A stretch of DNA of 64,000 nucleotides from Nilaparvata lugens (GCF_014356525.2 NC_052507.1:34847513-34911512); one strand, 5' to 3'. Shown: positions 1 through 11,200, counted from the stretch's first letter. Numbers and translations: made by a program. The notes: generated from the sequence alone by a model not told the origin.

Positions 1-1000
1 CATTGTACTTTCACTCATTTTATTCAAAAAGTTTACTGTAGAAAAGTTCTGTTTGACTGTTCTGATCAAATTTTATAATCAGTAAAATAAATATCCAATG
101 TTCACTATCTAATGTTGAGTAATTAAAGTAGAGGATAAAATAGCGACAATGGAATTGCTGAAGGACTCTTTTTAATTCCATCTTAAAAGTGAGTAGTTTC
201 CACTAAAAATCTCTTATGGCATCCTTTTGGGTACCAGAATATAGAACTAGAGTAGTCTGCCATCTGCCATCTCAATTTATAAGCATGAATGAATAATCTT
301 TCCTCTTTATTCCTTATAACAATGAATGATATTGATTGATCTGATAAAGTAGGACTCCAATTATCACTAATTAAGATTGGACACCATCAAATAAATGAAA
401 AAAAAAATCAATTTTATTCCATATTCATTTAATTATCAAAATTATGAATAATAATAATAGCCTACATTATAAAGTTACAATATTAAGCCACGGGATGACC
501 CAAAACGGCTTACATAGTGAAATAAAATTCTTATTATAGAAATCAGTTCAAGCTTGATAGAAAAAAACAATTGAATTTAAATAAACATTTCACTAATAAA
601 TTAATTCATTTGAAATCAAAACATTAGATCTCCAGACTCAACTTTCAGCGGACAATGGATCTTAGTTTTTTTAAATTTCAGCTCTAATTTATATCAGAAT
701 CAAAAAAATCTAAATACTGACTGATGTCAGTCACAATAAAATTTGTAGTCACCAAAAAGTTTTTAGTCACCAAAAATTGTATATACTTTTTTAGAACAAC
801 AAAAAAAGAGGTTGGTTTTGTATAATTTTGTGGTGGTGAAAAACAAAACAATACAATAGAGTCTATATTAGCCTATATAAGGCTACATTGATATCAAAAA
901 TCATAAATTGCAAGTCCTGACAGGAGAAGAGGAAAAAAGCCACGTGCTGGTAGCATATTACAATACATGCATTAATAACTATAACTATAGGTGATGGCAA
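1..1000. other. AT-rich non-coding stretch
   Basis: No exon, RNA gene or recognisable element is visible. It may belong to a long intron of the MCM8 gene, whose upstream exons are missing from the window; that is inference. Confidence 0.4.
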
Positions 1001-2470
1001 TGCTAACTATATAATCATATTCAATAGTTAATTCATGGAAAATTTAAAACAAACAATTGTATAGAACATACAATCATATTACATACGGTAGTGAATTCAT
1101 AGAACATTTCATATAAACCATATTAAAGTATATAAAAAGAGTTTCTTATTCCACATGATCAATATTATAGATGAAATGAAATGAGAAAAACCATTCCATG
1201 AACGTGGAAAATCAAAACCAAATGTATTATATAATGTATCAAGTGTACATGTTCAAATTCATCATCAAATTAGTTCAAATAGAAAAGCTTCAAATTCCTT
1301 ATGTAGTTGTTTCTGGACAAGTAGGGATTTTAGTTCACTTCACAAAAGTAATAATCATGATCTTAATGCTAACTATTATATAATCATATTCAATAGTTTA
1401 GTTTATTCATAGACAAAATAAGAAGTATTTTATACTATATAACCAGAGTTCCTTATCTTACATGATCAATTATACTCGAAATAAAACAAAAATTACATTC
1501 CATGAACGTGGAAAATAATTCAAAACCAAATGTATTATAAAATGTACTGAGAGTACATGTTCAAATTCATCATCAAATTAGTTCAAATAAAAAAGCTTCA
1601 AATTCCTTATGTAAGAATTCCTAGACAAGTTGGGATTTTAGTTCACTTCACAAAAGTAATAATCGTAATCTTAATGCTAACTATTATATAATCATATTCA
1701 ATAGTTTAGTTTATTCATAGACAAAATAACAAGTATTTTTTACTATATAACCAGAGTTCCTTATCTCACATGTATAATTATACTCAAAATAAAACATTCT
1801 CAATTATACTCGAAATAAAACAAAAATTCTATTCCACAAACGTGGAAAATAATTCAAAACCAAATGTATTATAAAATGTACTGAGAGTACATGTTCAAAT
1901 TCATCTTCAAATTGGTTCAAATAAAAAAGCTTCAAATTCCTTATGTAAGAATTTCTAGACAAGTTGGGATTTTAGTTCACTTCACAAAAGTAATAATCAT
2001 AATCTTAATGTTAACTGTACAATCATATTCAATAGTTTAGTTTATTTGTAGACAAAATAAGAAATATTTCATACTATATAACCAGAGTTCCTTATCTCAC
2101 ATGATCAATTATACTCGAAATAAAACAAAAATTCAATTCCATGAATGTGGAAAATAATCCAAAACCAAATGTTTTATAGAATGTACTAAGAGTACATGTT
2201 CAAATTCATCATCAAATTAGTTCAAATAAAAAAGCTTCACATTCCTTATGTAAGAATTTCTAGACAAGTTGGAATTTTAGTTCACTTCACAAAAGTAATA
2301 ATCATAATCTTAATGCTAACTGTACAATCATATTCAATAGTTTAGTTTATTTGTAGACAAAATAAGAAGTATTTTATACTATATAACCAGAGTTCCTTAT
2401 TTCATGTGATCAATTATATATGAAATAGAATGAGAGAAACCATTCCATGAACATGGAAAATAATACAAAA
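1000..2470. repeat. ~305-bp tandem repeat array, about 4.5 copies
   Basis: The anchor CCATGAACGTGG or a close variant recurs near 1197, 1500, 1835, 2140 and 2446, giving spacings of about 303, 335, 305 and 306 bp. Each unit also carries the phrase TTCACTTCACAAAAGTAATA and ends near TCATATTCAATAGTTTAG. The third unit is about 30 bp longer because a short segment resembling ATACTCGAAATAAAAC is duplicated. Short open frames inside are not conserved between units. It lies just past the 3' end of the minus-strand Crypton-like gene. Confidence 0.9.
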
Positions 2471-2523
2471 TCAAATTTATTATGGAGTTTTAATAGCAAA
2501 AAAGGTTTAGGCCTATCATGTAT

Positions 2524-2529
2524 TTTATT
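2524..2529 (-). terminator. candidate poly(A) signal of the Crypton-like gene
   Basis: AATAAA on the minus strand, about 266 nt past the TGA stop codon at 2797-2795. It is the nearest canonical hexamer I noticed; use is inferred. Confidence 0.4.
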
Positions 2530-2794
2530 TCGACATCACGTGCATAAACGTTGCTAAAAATATTTAGATATTGTTTTAGAATAAGTTTGAAGTTGAGTTT
2601 AAGCTTTAAAAACTACAACATTCATAGTTAGGTTCTTCACAAGTTGAAACAGTATAAAGGGAAAACTGTTTTTTAATAATAGAATTTCTTTGAAGGAAAT
2701 TGAAGCAATTGGGAGGAGTTTGAAGCTCTCTTATTTGTGGGAATTTGATGAAAAAATTGATAATGTATGCACAGATTAAGGTATTAATTGCATT

Positions 2795-5341
2795 TCAACG
2801 CAGTTTATTAAACATGTTTTTCACATGATATTTAATGTTAGACCATGACCTATTGCTCAAACAAGCTTCTTTTTCCAAACACCGGTCACATTCTTCTTTG
2901 TTTGGAACCTTTTTCATGATTATATGTTTTTGAAAGTGTCTTACTACAGCATCGGTTTCTTCTTGGGACCACATCTTTCTTACAACAGTAACTCTACGTT
3001 TCTTCACTCTAGTGTTGGCTCTACCAGAAGCAACGGTAGACTGTCCATCATGAGGCCTTTCACTTTTATTTTCTGGGGATGAAGTGTTTGAGTCAGCTTC
3101 ATAAGTTTGAGATGTCAAAGGTTGATCTTCATTTATCTCAACACTTCTTGTCCCCTCATCTTCATGATCACTAGCATCTGACTCTGTTAAGCTATCATTG
3201 CCCATGTCAACTTGAAGGTCATCAAAGTTTTGTCCTTTCATTTCTTTCAACTTACCTGATTCTAAAGCTAGTAGTAACTTGCTTATTTTGGCTACTTGGC
3301 CCACATCGTCTGGGAGCCGGTAATATTCTTTGTGAACATTGACAGAATGACCCATAAATGTAGCCAAACACTCAATCTCATTTCCAGACAAATTCAGAAG
3401 TTGAGACATTGTTGCTACATGTTTACGCAATTTGGTGGACCTGATCAGCTCTGGGTACTGCACACCAGACTGTTTAGCAAAATGCCTTAGAACATCACAA
3501 CCTCGAAAACAACTGTTTTTGGTTCTTGGTATGGCAAAAAAATATGGATTTTCAATACAGATGTTTGCTATGTCCCTTGTTGTCATAAGCAGTTCCATAT
3601 TTTTTCTCATCCCTTCAGTTAAGAGAACAGGGACAGGGGCGCCTCTTTTGCCTCGACATTGAAATCTAGCCCATGTCTTGCACAATTTTTTTTCAGTTTC
3701 TGTTAACAGAGTGTCAATGTCAGAAGTAGTCTTGGGGTTATTTATAGTTAGGTAATGAGCAACCTCAATTCTTTGGGCTTCGCCAGATCTTCTCCTATTC
3801 AGTAGAATGATGTGGGCTAAAGATATTTTTCCTAGTTCCCTCCATACACTTTCAGAAGGAAGCTTTTTCATTTGGTCATACAAACTCTTTTCTTCTTTTA
3901 TTATAAAATCATGAAGTTGTTTCAAATCTTCAGCAAGGGGAATTCTTGTGGGTTTATTCCACTTTGCTGTACTCAAAGTTTTTGATGCATTGGAAGATAC
4001 ATCATACTTCCACATTTTGGGTAAAAGCTGATGAAACCTCTTTCCTCTCTTTCGTAAATATTCGTTACTTGTTGTTGTACCCTTGAACTCAATGATTTCG
4101 GAGCAGCTCCTAAGGGAGTGCCCTAGTTTCAAGGCCAATGAAGGCACTTTGTATTTACCATTTTCTTCATTGAATCCGGCAATTGTGTTAACCGCCTTAA
4201 CTACATCATTGTAAAAGTCAGGGTCTAAATAGTCTTCAAGTGTTTGAAGCTTTTTAATTTTACCTGACTTGTCTATTGCTGTTGGCTTATTTGTTAGAAG
4301 TTCTATCTTCAGTCTTGCTAATTCTCGCATCTTTTGGGATATTATTGGTTTTACATGTTGTTCTTTATGTTGTTTGAGCAACCTCAACCCAAATTCACAT
4401 ATAAGTTCATCTTCCTGTGCAGTTTTGCTTATTTTGTCATTTCTCATAATAGGAAAAATTTTTGTTTTCAAGCTGTCTGAACATGAAAAGTTAGCAACTA
4501 CCAATAAGGCTTGACCTGCACTCTGCGCATTCCTAGAGCTTTCTTTTCCACTGTTTTCTTTGCAGTCTTTCATGTGTCGGTACAGTCGATTTTTGGAAAA
4601 AAATCCCAGACATAATTTGCATGGGAGATATTTTTCAATATTACAATCATTAGTTGGTCTTTGTACGGTAATAATATTACCAGATTTTTCTCTCAGAACG
4701 TTTGTGTTATAATTGAAATTTCCTTTCTTTCGGAGCTTTTCGATCATAGATCTCCTCATTGCAGAACCTTTGGGTTGAGCTAAAATTTCGGCAACTTTCA
4801 TTTCTTCAGAATGGTTCCTTGTTAGATGTCTTATGAAGTTTGTGACTAGTAAATCACAAAAAATACAAGAATCTCTTTTGTCCCAAATCCTCTTTCCATC
4901 TTGTCTTTTTTTGGCAACCATTACATTAATGTTCTCTCCATCAGATAGGCCTGCACCAGAAGCACTGGTAGATTGGCCTGCGCCAGAAGCAATGGTAGAC
5001 TGCCCACCGCCAGCAGATTCCTCTACACCACCTGAAATTGTGGATTGGCATGCGCCCAAAGCAATAGTAGACTGTCCACTACCAGTACATTCCTCAGCAC
5101 CAGCTGAAATGGTACATTGGCCTGCACCAGAAGCAATTGTAGACTGCCCATCACCAGTAGATTCTTCAGCACCAGATGAGATGGTAGATTGGCCTGCACC
5201 AGAAGCAATTGTAGACTGCCCATCACCAGTAGATTCTTCAGCACCAGCTGAGATGGTAGATTGGCCTGCACCAGAAGCAATTGTAGACTGCCCACCAGCT
5301 GAGCCTTCTTCTTCAAACTCATCAGGATCCCAATCAGTAAG
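2795..5341 (-). CDS. Crypton-like gene, exon 4 (residues 82-929, stop TGA)
   Basis: The frame opens directly after a strong acceptor (pyrimidine tract then TAG at 5344-5342) and enters with LTDWDPDEFEEEG, in phase 0. It runs through the tandem repeat, two zinc fingers and the recombinase-like domain. The first ATG inside this exon (5059) lies within the repeats, so it is not the natural start. Confidence 0.88.
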   Translation of the reverse strand, partial: LTDWDPDEFEEEGSAGGQSTIASGAGQSTISAGAEESTGDGQSTIASGAGQSTISSGAEESTGDGQSTIASGAGQCTISAGAEECTGSGQSTIALGACQSTISGGVEESAGGGQSTIASGAGQSTSASGAGLSDGENINVMVAKKRQDGKRIWDKRDSCIFCDLLVTNFIRHLTRNHSEEMKVAEILAQPKGSAMRRSMIEKLRKKGNFNYNTNVLREKSGNIITVQRPTNDCNIEKYLPCKLCLGFFSKNRLYRHMKDCKENSGKESSRNAQSAGQALLVVANFSCSDSLKTKIFPIMRNDKISKTAQEDELICEFGLRLLKQHKEQHVKPIISQKMRELARLKIELLTNKPTAIDKSGKIKKLQTLEDYLDPDFYNDVVKAVNTIAGFNEENGKYKVPSLALKLGHSLRSCSEIIEFKGTTTSNEYLRKRGKRFHQLLPKMWKYDVSSNASKTLSTAKWNKPTRIPLAEDLKQLHDFIIKEEKSLYDQMKKLPSESVWRELGKISLAHIILLNRRRSGEAQRIEVAHYLTINNPKTTSDIDTLLTETEKKLCKTWARFQCRGKRGAPVPVLLTEGMRKNMELLMTTRDIANICIENPYFFAIPRTKNSCFRGCDVLRHFAKQSGVQYPELIRSTKLRKHVATMSQLLNLSGNEIECLATFMGHSVNVHKEYYRLPDDVGQVAKISKLLLALESGKLKEMKGQNFDDLQVDMGNDSLTESDASDHEDEGTRSVEINEDQPLTSQTYEADSNTSSPENKSERPHDGQSTVASGRANTRVKKRRVTVVRKMWSQEETDAVVRHFQKHIIMKKVPNKEECDRCLEKEACLSNRSWSNIKYHVKNMFNKLR

Positions 5342-8300
5342 CTAGAAAGAGGAACAAAAGATTAACCACTACTTCATGTGTAATAAGTAGTTGAGATGAT
5401 ATTGTGGTAGATATCTCTAGTGAATAAAGACTAGAAATTATTAGACTACTACTTCATGGTAAAACTGAATCAAAGGTATTGTACTGACCTTACTAAGGTA
5501 TTTAATAATTCCTCATCATTCATGTCATCCTATTTCCCACAAACTTGCTGCTTTCAATATTATGATTTATAGAGCTTCAACTATACCATTGACCCACCAT
5601 AATAATTTTAGTCAGAAGATAAGGATCATTAAGCAAATAGCTGCCAAAAATGGGTATGAGGAACTCATGGTGGATAGAATATTTCATAAAATTAGCAGAC
5701 ATTCAGGATGGTCCTGATGTAGCTTTTAGAACAACACCTATTTAGTTGTAGTAAGGACAAAATTAATATGTGGTATAAGAGTGAAAGTTAAACTGTGCTG
5801 ATAGTAAAGCCTGTTATACAGGCCAGTCAAGCCGGATAGAAGTTTCAAATGTAGGATAAGGAAACATATTAGGCACTAGAAGAGAACTAGGAGGGGAATT
5901 AATAATTAATTATAGAAAATATATATATTTCATCTGTATATTTTATGAAAAATATGCAATTTTATGAAATATTAGTGGTATATGGGTATACCAATATGAG
6001 TTTTTCAGGTATGAAAATGGACAAATTTTATGCAAATTTGACATGATGGGCTAAAAAAAACTTGATTTCCCATTTGATTGTTAAAACCTGATCTAAATCT
6101 CATGAATATGGAATTCTATTGAACAGAACAAAATGATTTTTCATTTTTGCTGTTTTTGTCTGTTCTTTTAATCCTGATATCTAGGTTTGGGTGAGTTATT
6201 TGACAGGCCATTTTATATCCAGAATTGAATTCTCTACAAGTCTTATCAATTTAAAATACTGGTTTATCGAACAAATAATCAAGTTTTATCCCTTCAAAGT
6301 TGAAACATCAAGTTTTCCAACATATTTTGACAAATCTCAATAATAATGAAATTTCAATAACCACTGCACTCACAAACATCTGATTCTAACAGATTTCCCA
6401 GCCAATTTGACATAAAATCTGCAATTTTCCGCCATATTTATCTTAGTAACAAAGCATTTTTGGGACTTTTAAAAATATATATTTTATTTGTACTAGTGTT
6501 TGAGAACCGCTGACCTAAGGTATAATTCAGCTGAGTTCTGAAAAACACTGGAAGATGAATATTTGAAAAAACATATCATTATTAACACGTAGCCTATACA
6601 AAGATCAAAAGTTACTTACGAAGTTACATGCTTCAGTTACAACATTCAACTGCTCTTGTGTCAATGGCGATTCACAGTCTGAAATCAAACAATGAGTTTT
6701 GTCTTCAAACAAGTTTTCTGAGGTTTCAAGTAAGAGAAATTGTATTGTCTGTTTCAAGGTTGGGATGGTACAAAACTAATTGGGGGTCCTCTTAGCAGGA
6801 ATCAAGCACAACAATTCACACATTGAATTCAAGAGCAATAAATAAACCAGTTTGCTCTCAGTATGATGTGCATTATTCAAGGTCTATTGGAAGGAATTGT
6901 TTTGGCTAAAACCAAACTTATAAATACAGAACAGCCTGTATTCTCCAAACTAATGACGTAAAATATCTCTGATTAGAAATTTGTGCTTGATATAAACATA
7001 GCTTTACAATGATAGGTCAAATGTGACTATTATTTGAACAAATAAAATTTTCATAAATAGCTTTACCATTTATTGGACTTGAAAAAAAACAAGTAATTAG
7101 TCAAACAACATTTTCATTAGGCCAAACCAAACAAAAAATTTATAAGTAAGTTATTCAGAAAAATATCCCCTGGGCCTACTAGGCTGAATAATGAAAAACA
7201 TTACATACAAATTATAATAACTTGATCTTCAAAATAAATAAAAGTTTGTAACCTGAGAACTGTACAGTAACCTGAGAATTTGTCCTAACTTAAATGGGAG
7301 GGCATTCTTTCACATCACTACTCTTGTTTACAATAAATTGTGCAAGATCCACACAGTAATAGTTCTATTATCATAGTTGATGATATGAAAATATGATTTT
7401 CAACTCTTTTCATAATCATGATGAACTATGATACTATAAATATTAATGTGTAATACCATCCTTAAGCCACGTTTACACTGGAATGTTAATAACATTTGTT
7501 AATAACATTTTATAATTAGTTAGGCCTATATAATATATAAGTCTACATAATAATATGTACGTTATTCAAAGAAGTTATTAACAAAAATGTTATTAACATT
7601 CCAGTGTAAACGTGGCATAAGACCCTTTTATTCCTTGAAATGAACAATTTCCCAATTTTCCCAGCTGTAACTTAAGTCTCATAAATAACAACCAGACAAT
7701 AATTTTTTAGTCAATGCCACATAATTTAAATTGATGATATGAATGTGAGTTTGTTTTAAATGTAAAAGATTTTTGCAAAAAATTTCCCATAAGTTGAAGT
7801 AAATTGAAATGTTGGATATTCTAGCCTTGAAACAGAAAAAATTCCAATCATGTTTTAAAATACATGAATAAAAAAAAGATAGTAAGCGATAGAGAAAAAT
7901 TGCCTACCTGAAGAGTATTCACTCCCAGAGGGACTCCAAGGGGGATCCTTGTCCGAGTCATAATTCAATGAACTATCTGAACTATCTTTGGACTCAGCTG
8001 CAACCTAGAACATTAAACCATTTTTGTACTGGTAGTAGGTACCATGATAGCTAAAGGTTATATTGTATTTAAAAAATAGGAAACTAAACAAACAACATAT
8101 AGGCCTAATTTATTGTTTGAAAAATGATTCATCTAATGCAATAAGAATACCGCCAATGCATAAACCATTTCCCCAATTATATTTTTAACAAGAATTTAAT
8201 TGGAACTGATTTATTACCAACTCAAATAATTACAAATAATAATTACGGTACAATTAGTAGGTTTGCTACAACAAGAACGGTGAAAAATGGGTTCTTGTGT

Positions 8301-9519
8301 GAAATTTTTCCATGAATTAAAAGCATAATAAAGCTTCAGTTCAAAGCACAATATTTGTAAATTCTGAGTTGTGGTTGATAATTTGTGTAGGCTATGAGTT
8401 TTTTTTGTATTCAAGTTTCAGAAACTTGTTGAGTTCATAATTTTGAAATGTTATTTCATTCATTACGTGGGCCTAAATAGTATATGATTAGTGAGAAAGT
8501 TTTTTGTATTATTTTCATACATTAAAATTTATGAATGTCCAAGTAAAATACATGAATAAATACAGCTGACGCCAATTAGTTAGGAGGTAGGCAAATGCCT
8601 TTTATTAATTCTCAGCTCTGTCAGGACAGTCTGAAGCTGTCTTTGAGAGCAAATTAGTATTGCTGGGGTCACTCTCTTTTCGATGTACATGTACTCTCGT
8701 AGACAGCTCGACAACTGTCCTGACAAAGCTGAGAATTACACATAATTTCCATGTTCTCGATCAAAGCCTGGGCATTATATCGTAGCCACAGTCATTATTA
8801 TAATAGATATTATGGGATCTCTATTATCACAGATGATGCTAAGCCAGATAAGGGCCTTATTAAAAGACTACTTCAAGTCTCAAAATTCAAGAAAAATAAC
8901 AGATAAAATTCATACAGAAAATTGTTGTAACTTATTATTAGGTAGGTAGTTTCAAGTTTCATGAAAAAGATCTCACATATAATTTGAATTATGGAACGAT
9001 TAGGCAGGTATTGCTAACCTGTTTGCAATGCTCTAAAATTAGTAACTTATCAAAACTTGAATAAACTTATTAGGCTACCAAGTTATTAAGTTATTCCATA
9101 ATCTGTGACATGATCTATTTGAAACTTGTTCCAGTCAGCAATTCACTCCGATACAATAGTTTTTATAGTAGATTTACAGAATCTGAGGGCCTTATAAAAC
9201 GATCATAATTATATTATATAGGCCTATAGCCTACTGTATTATAATATAAATATTTTAAAATAGATCTTTGATATTGCAAGTACCTTGAATTACTTATAGG
9301 CCTACAGCTACAAGACACCATAGCATAGAGCCTTTTAATGGAACATTTTATGCTAAAATGTTGATAGTAATTTATTTAGATAGGCTAGATTGCAAACCAA
9401 CTAAGACGTGAGGAAGCATTTTTTCAACTTACCTTGTCTCTTTCTCTGCACTTTGAAACGTGAACCATAAATGCACATCTTTTCTGAAAATTCTGACTGC
9501 AGTGGCCACAACAAAACAT
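2795..9519 (-). CDS. Crypton-type tyrosine recombinase / zinc-finger protein, 4 exons, 929 aa
   Basis: Exons 9519-9433, 8004-7908, 6678-6620 and 5341-2795 join in phase (87, 97, 59 and 2547 nt) to a 929-residue frame with no internal stop. Seen in order: N-terminal C2HC finger (C4, C7, H20, C24); acidic Ser/Asp-rich linker; Gly/Ser/Thr-rich 24-residue repeats (about 95-215); C2H2 finger (C240, C243, H253, H258); C2HC finger (C322, C325, H337, C341); a tyrosine-recombinase-like catalytic region with R599 (RRRSGE), K646 (GKRGAP), R720 (TKLRKHVAT), H746 (GHS) and Y754/Y755 (EYYRLP); a basic NLS-like patch near 859-870; and a C-terminal Trp-containing SANT/Myb-like segment. Known: Crypton transposases are YR enzymes with DNA-binding domains, and related host genes exist. 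The intact frame and three introns suggest a host-type gene, but a young transposon is not excluded. Start: first in-frame ATG before the finger. Confidence 0.8.
4944..5300 (-). repeat. 72-bp coding tandem repeat, about 4.5 copies
   Basis: The unit encodes 24 residues of the form GQSTIASGAG + QSTISSGAEESTGD. The two copies at 5125-5268 are nearly identical and those nearer 4944 are diverged, with shortened versions. The length is a multiple of three, so copy-number change keeps the frame. Reading frames on the opposite strand here are shadows of the repeat. Confidence 0.92.
5342..6619 (-). other. intron 3 of the Crypton-like gene
   Basis: Bounded by GTAAGT at 6619-6614 and TAG at 5344-5342. 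AT-rich; I see no other gene or clear element in it. Confidence 0.7.
6620..6678 (-). CDS. Crypton-like gene, exon 3
   Basis: 59 nt between acceptor TTTGATTTCAG and donor GTAAGT. AC completes the Asp codon begun in exon 2; then it reads CESPLTQEQLNVVTEACNF and ends in phase 0, matching exon 4. Too short to find without splice-site reading. Confidence 0.8.
7461..7621. mobile_element. 161-bp MITE with terminal inverted repeats
   Basis: Arms of about 37 bp face each other; the outer part reads GCCACGTTTACACTGG and the inner part contains TTAATAACATT. The core is AT-rich and non-coding. It lies in intron 2 of the Crypton-like gene. Similar GTTTACAC-ended elements occur at 11628, 12806, 21957 and 54553. 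Confidence 0.85.
7908..8004 (-). CDS. Crypton-like gene, exon 2
   Basis: 97 nt between an acceptor ending CTAG and donor GTAGGC. Reads VAAESKDSSDSSLNYDSDK followed by DPPWSPSGSEYSS, leaving one base (G) that pairs with AC of exon 3 to make Asp. The acidic composition fits a linker between the N-terminal finger and the repeats. Confidence 0.8.
8005..9432 (-). other. intron 1 of the Crypton-like gene
   Basis: Starts with GTAAGT at 9432-9427 and ends with AG at 8006-8005. It includes two related segments around 8605-8640 and 8700-8735 in opposite orientation (CTGTCAGGACAGT / ACTGTCCTGACA), a small hairpin-like palindrome. Nothing coding seen. Confidence 0.6.
9433..9519 (-). CDS. Crypton-like gene, exon 1 (start codon)
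   Basis: 29 codons ending GACAAG before donor GTAAGT. ATG at 9519-9517 begins MFCCGHCSQNFQKRCAFMVH and the finger is completed by VSKC. A second in-frame ATG (9468) would cut off the finger. A different frame through the same bases (from 9598) cannot be spliced in frame to exon 2 because a stop arises immediately. Confidence 0.7.
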
Positions 9520-9599
9520 CACTCCTACAGAACATGAACATGAACATTCCAGGAGTTTGTGAAGAGGATAAGGAAGCGGGAACAGCCCAGGAGTCCAAG

Positions 9600-10092
9600 C
9601 ACTACGCTAGAGAAAAATTCCCTAGGTCTACAAAAAATTCCCTACTTTGGCAACACTGAGCTGCTGTGTGTAGGCGACGCTAGCGCGACGTGGTATCAAT
9701 TTTCAAAAGCTTTACACCTCACACGCACAGACAATATTAGTCAAAATGAGATCCAAGTTGAAAAACAAAGTGGGGGACTTTTTTTCTATGAATTCGATGC
9801 GTAGACAACGAATCAGAGGCTTTCGCTCACTGAGATCCGGGGGATAGGATCTCGCCGAGCCAGCGGATCTCGCTGCGTGGGTGTGCAACCATATACCAGA
9901 TCTCGTCCCGACACATTCACAAGAGCACACACACACACACAACACACACACACACATACAGACCAATACCAAAAAACACTTTTTTGGACTCAGGGGACCT
10001 TGAAAAGTATAGAAATTTGGAAATTGGTGTACCTTAATTTTTTTCCGGAAAGCAATACTTTCCTTACCTATGGTAATGGGTCAAGGAAAGTA
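9600..10092. repeat. dispersed repeat with CA microsatellite
   Basis: A short alternating CA run occupies about 9925-9956 and is followed by GGACTCAGGGGACC and a segment with GGAAAGCAATACTTTCC, a near-palindrome. I believe this phrase is a common planthopper repeat (memory, not checked). Reading frames over the CA run are low complexity. Confidence 0.5.
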
Positions 10093-10605
10093 AAAAAGTG
10101 TGAGCAAGTGAAAAAGATTGTAATAGCTGTAGTTAAGTTACCAAATTTAGCAATGTTATTTTAAAACATTGCAGTATTCATGGAACATCTGAAAGAATAG
10201 GTACAGAAAGTGACCGGATGATAGCAAAATATATTTAAAATCGATCTCTCCAAACATATGGTAGTTGAATTGATGTTCACTGTGAGGTGATAGAAATGCG
10301 ACTAATTTCTTCAGCTTCTGTTGTATTGGTTTCTCTGTTGCTCTATGTTTCTACGCAGCCATGGCCTTGAGAGAGCCAGTTGTCCTGTCTGTTAATTCCT
10401 AATCCGGACTAAATACCACGAGAACCAATCAGAGAAGCCTTCTATTAAAAAACCCCTGCTCTGATTAGTTCTCATGGAATTTAATCATGATTGAAATTGA
10501 ATAGGCTCTTGAGCTACTGGACCTGATATTTTCATGTTTCAAAATCAGCTACAAGCTATATCGAAAGAAACATAATACTCCATCAGCTGGTCCTATTTCC
10601 TTTCA

Positions 10606-11200
10606 TCCTTTACTATTAAACGAGCTATTTCTGTTTATATGTTTAGATGTTCAGATGTTTGGATGTTTAGATATTTAGATGTTTATATGTTTGTATTTCA
10701 CCGGATCTCGAAAACGGCTCTAACGATTCTCACGAAATTCAGAGCATAGTAGGTTTATAATATAAAAATTCGATTGCACTAGGTCTCATCCCTGGGAAAA
10801 CTCGCTGAAGGACATTGAAAGGATAATTATCATTCATCCTTGGAAAAACAGCTGATAATAATTATTTTGTCATATGGAAGAGGGTGAGCGAGTTCATGTG
10901 TGTGGGACTGTGTCAAAATTAGGATTCAAGGACTCAGCCGTTGAACTTTTGTAATCATTCAATTAGGTACTTAGTGCCGGTTGCAAAAAAAAAAAAACAG
11001 ATTATTTTCAATCCTGATAAATTCCAGTAGATCCATCTTTTTGAAATGGTCTTCTCTGATTTGGTTCACGTGAATTAATCTCAATTTACCTTGATTAGAT
11101 AAAACATTTCTGTATGAACTATGAATGATATTATAATTTCTTCTTTCGTAATACATTTTTTATGCTTTTGTACTCCAGAGCGAAGCTCGGTCCCCGATAT
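10606..11200 (+). mobile_element. nested Helitron-like insertion with 5' TCC and 3' GATAT (family Y, copy 1)
   Basis: Copy 2 of the host element reads TTTCATGATG at 54131-54140, an empty site. Here the same site is split between A and T by 595 bp beginning TCCTTTACTATTAAACGAGC and ending CGGTCCCCGATAT. A short stem GAGC-gaa-GCTC precedes the end. A run of variants of ATGTTTAGATGTTC lies near 10637-10696. A^T insertion without target duplication and a 5' TC are Helitron traits; the 3' end is not the usual CTRR. Confidence 0.7.

Noticed and set aside
4833..5345. Plus-strand 170-codon Pro/Ala/Val-rich frame and a minus-strand 99-codon Leu/Val-rich frame (5322-5023)
   Set aside because: Both are other-frame readings of the 72-bp repeat in the Crypton-like gene; their periodicity follows the repeat.
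9712..9972. Minus-strand 86-codon Cys/Val-rich frame
   Set aside because: Its cysteine-rich part is a translation of the CA microsatellite, not a knottin-type peptide.
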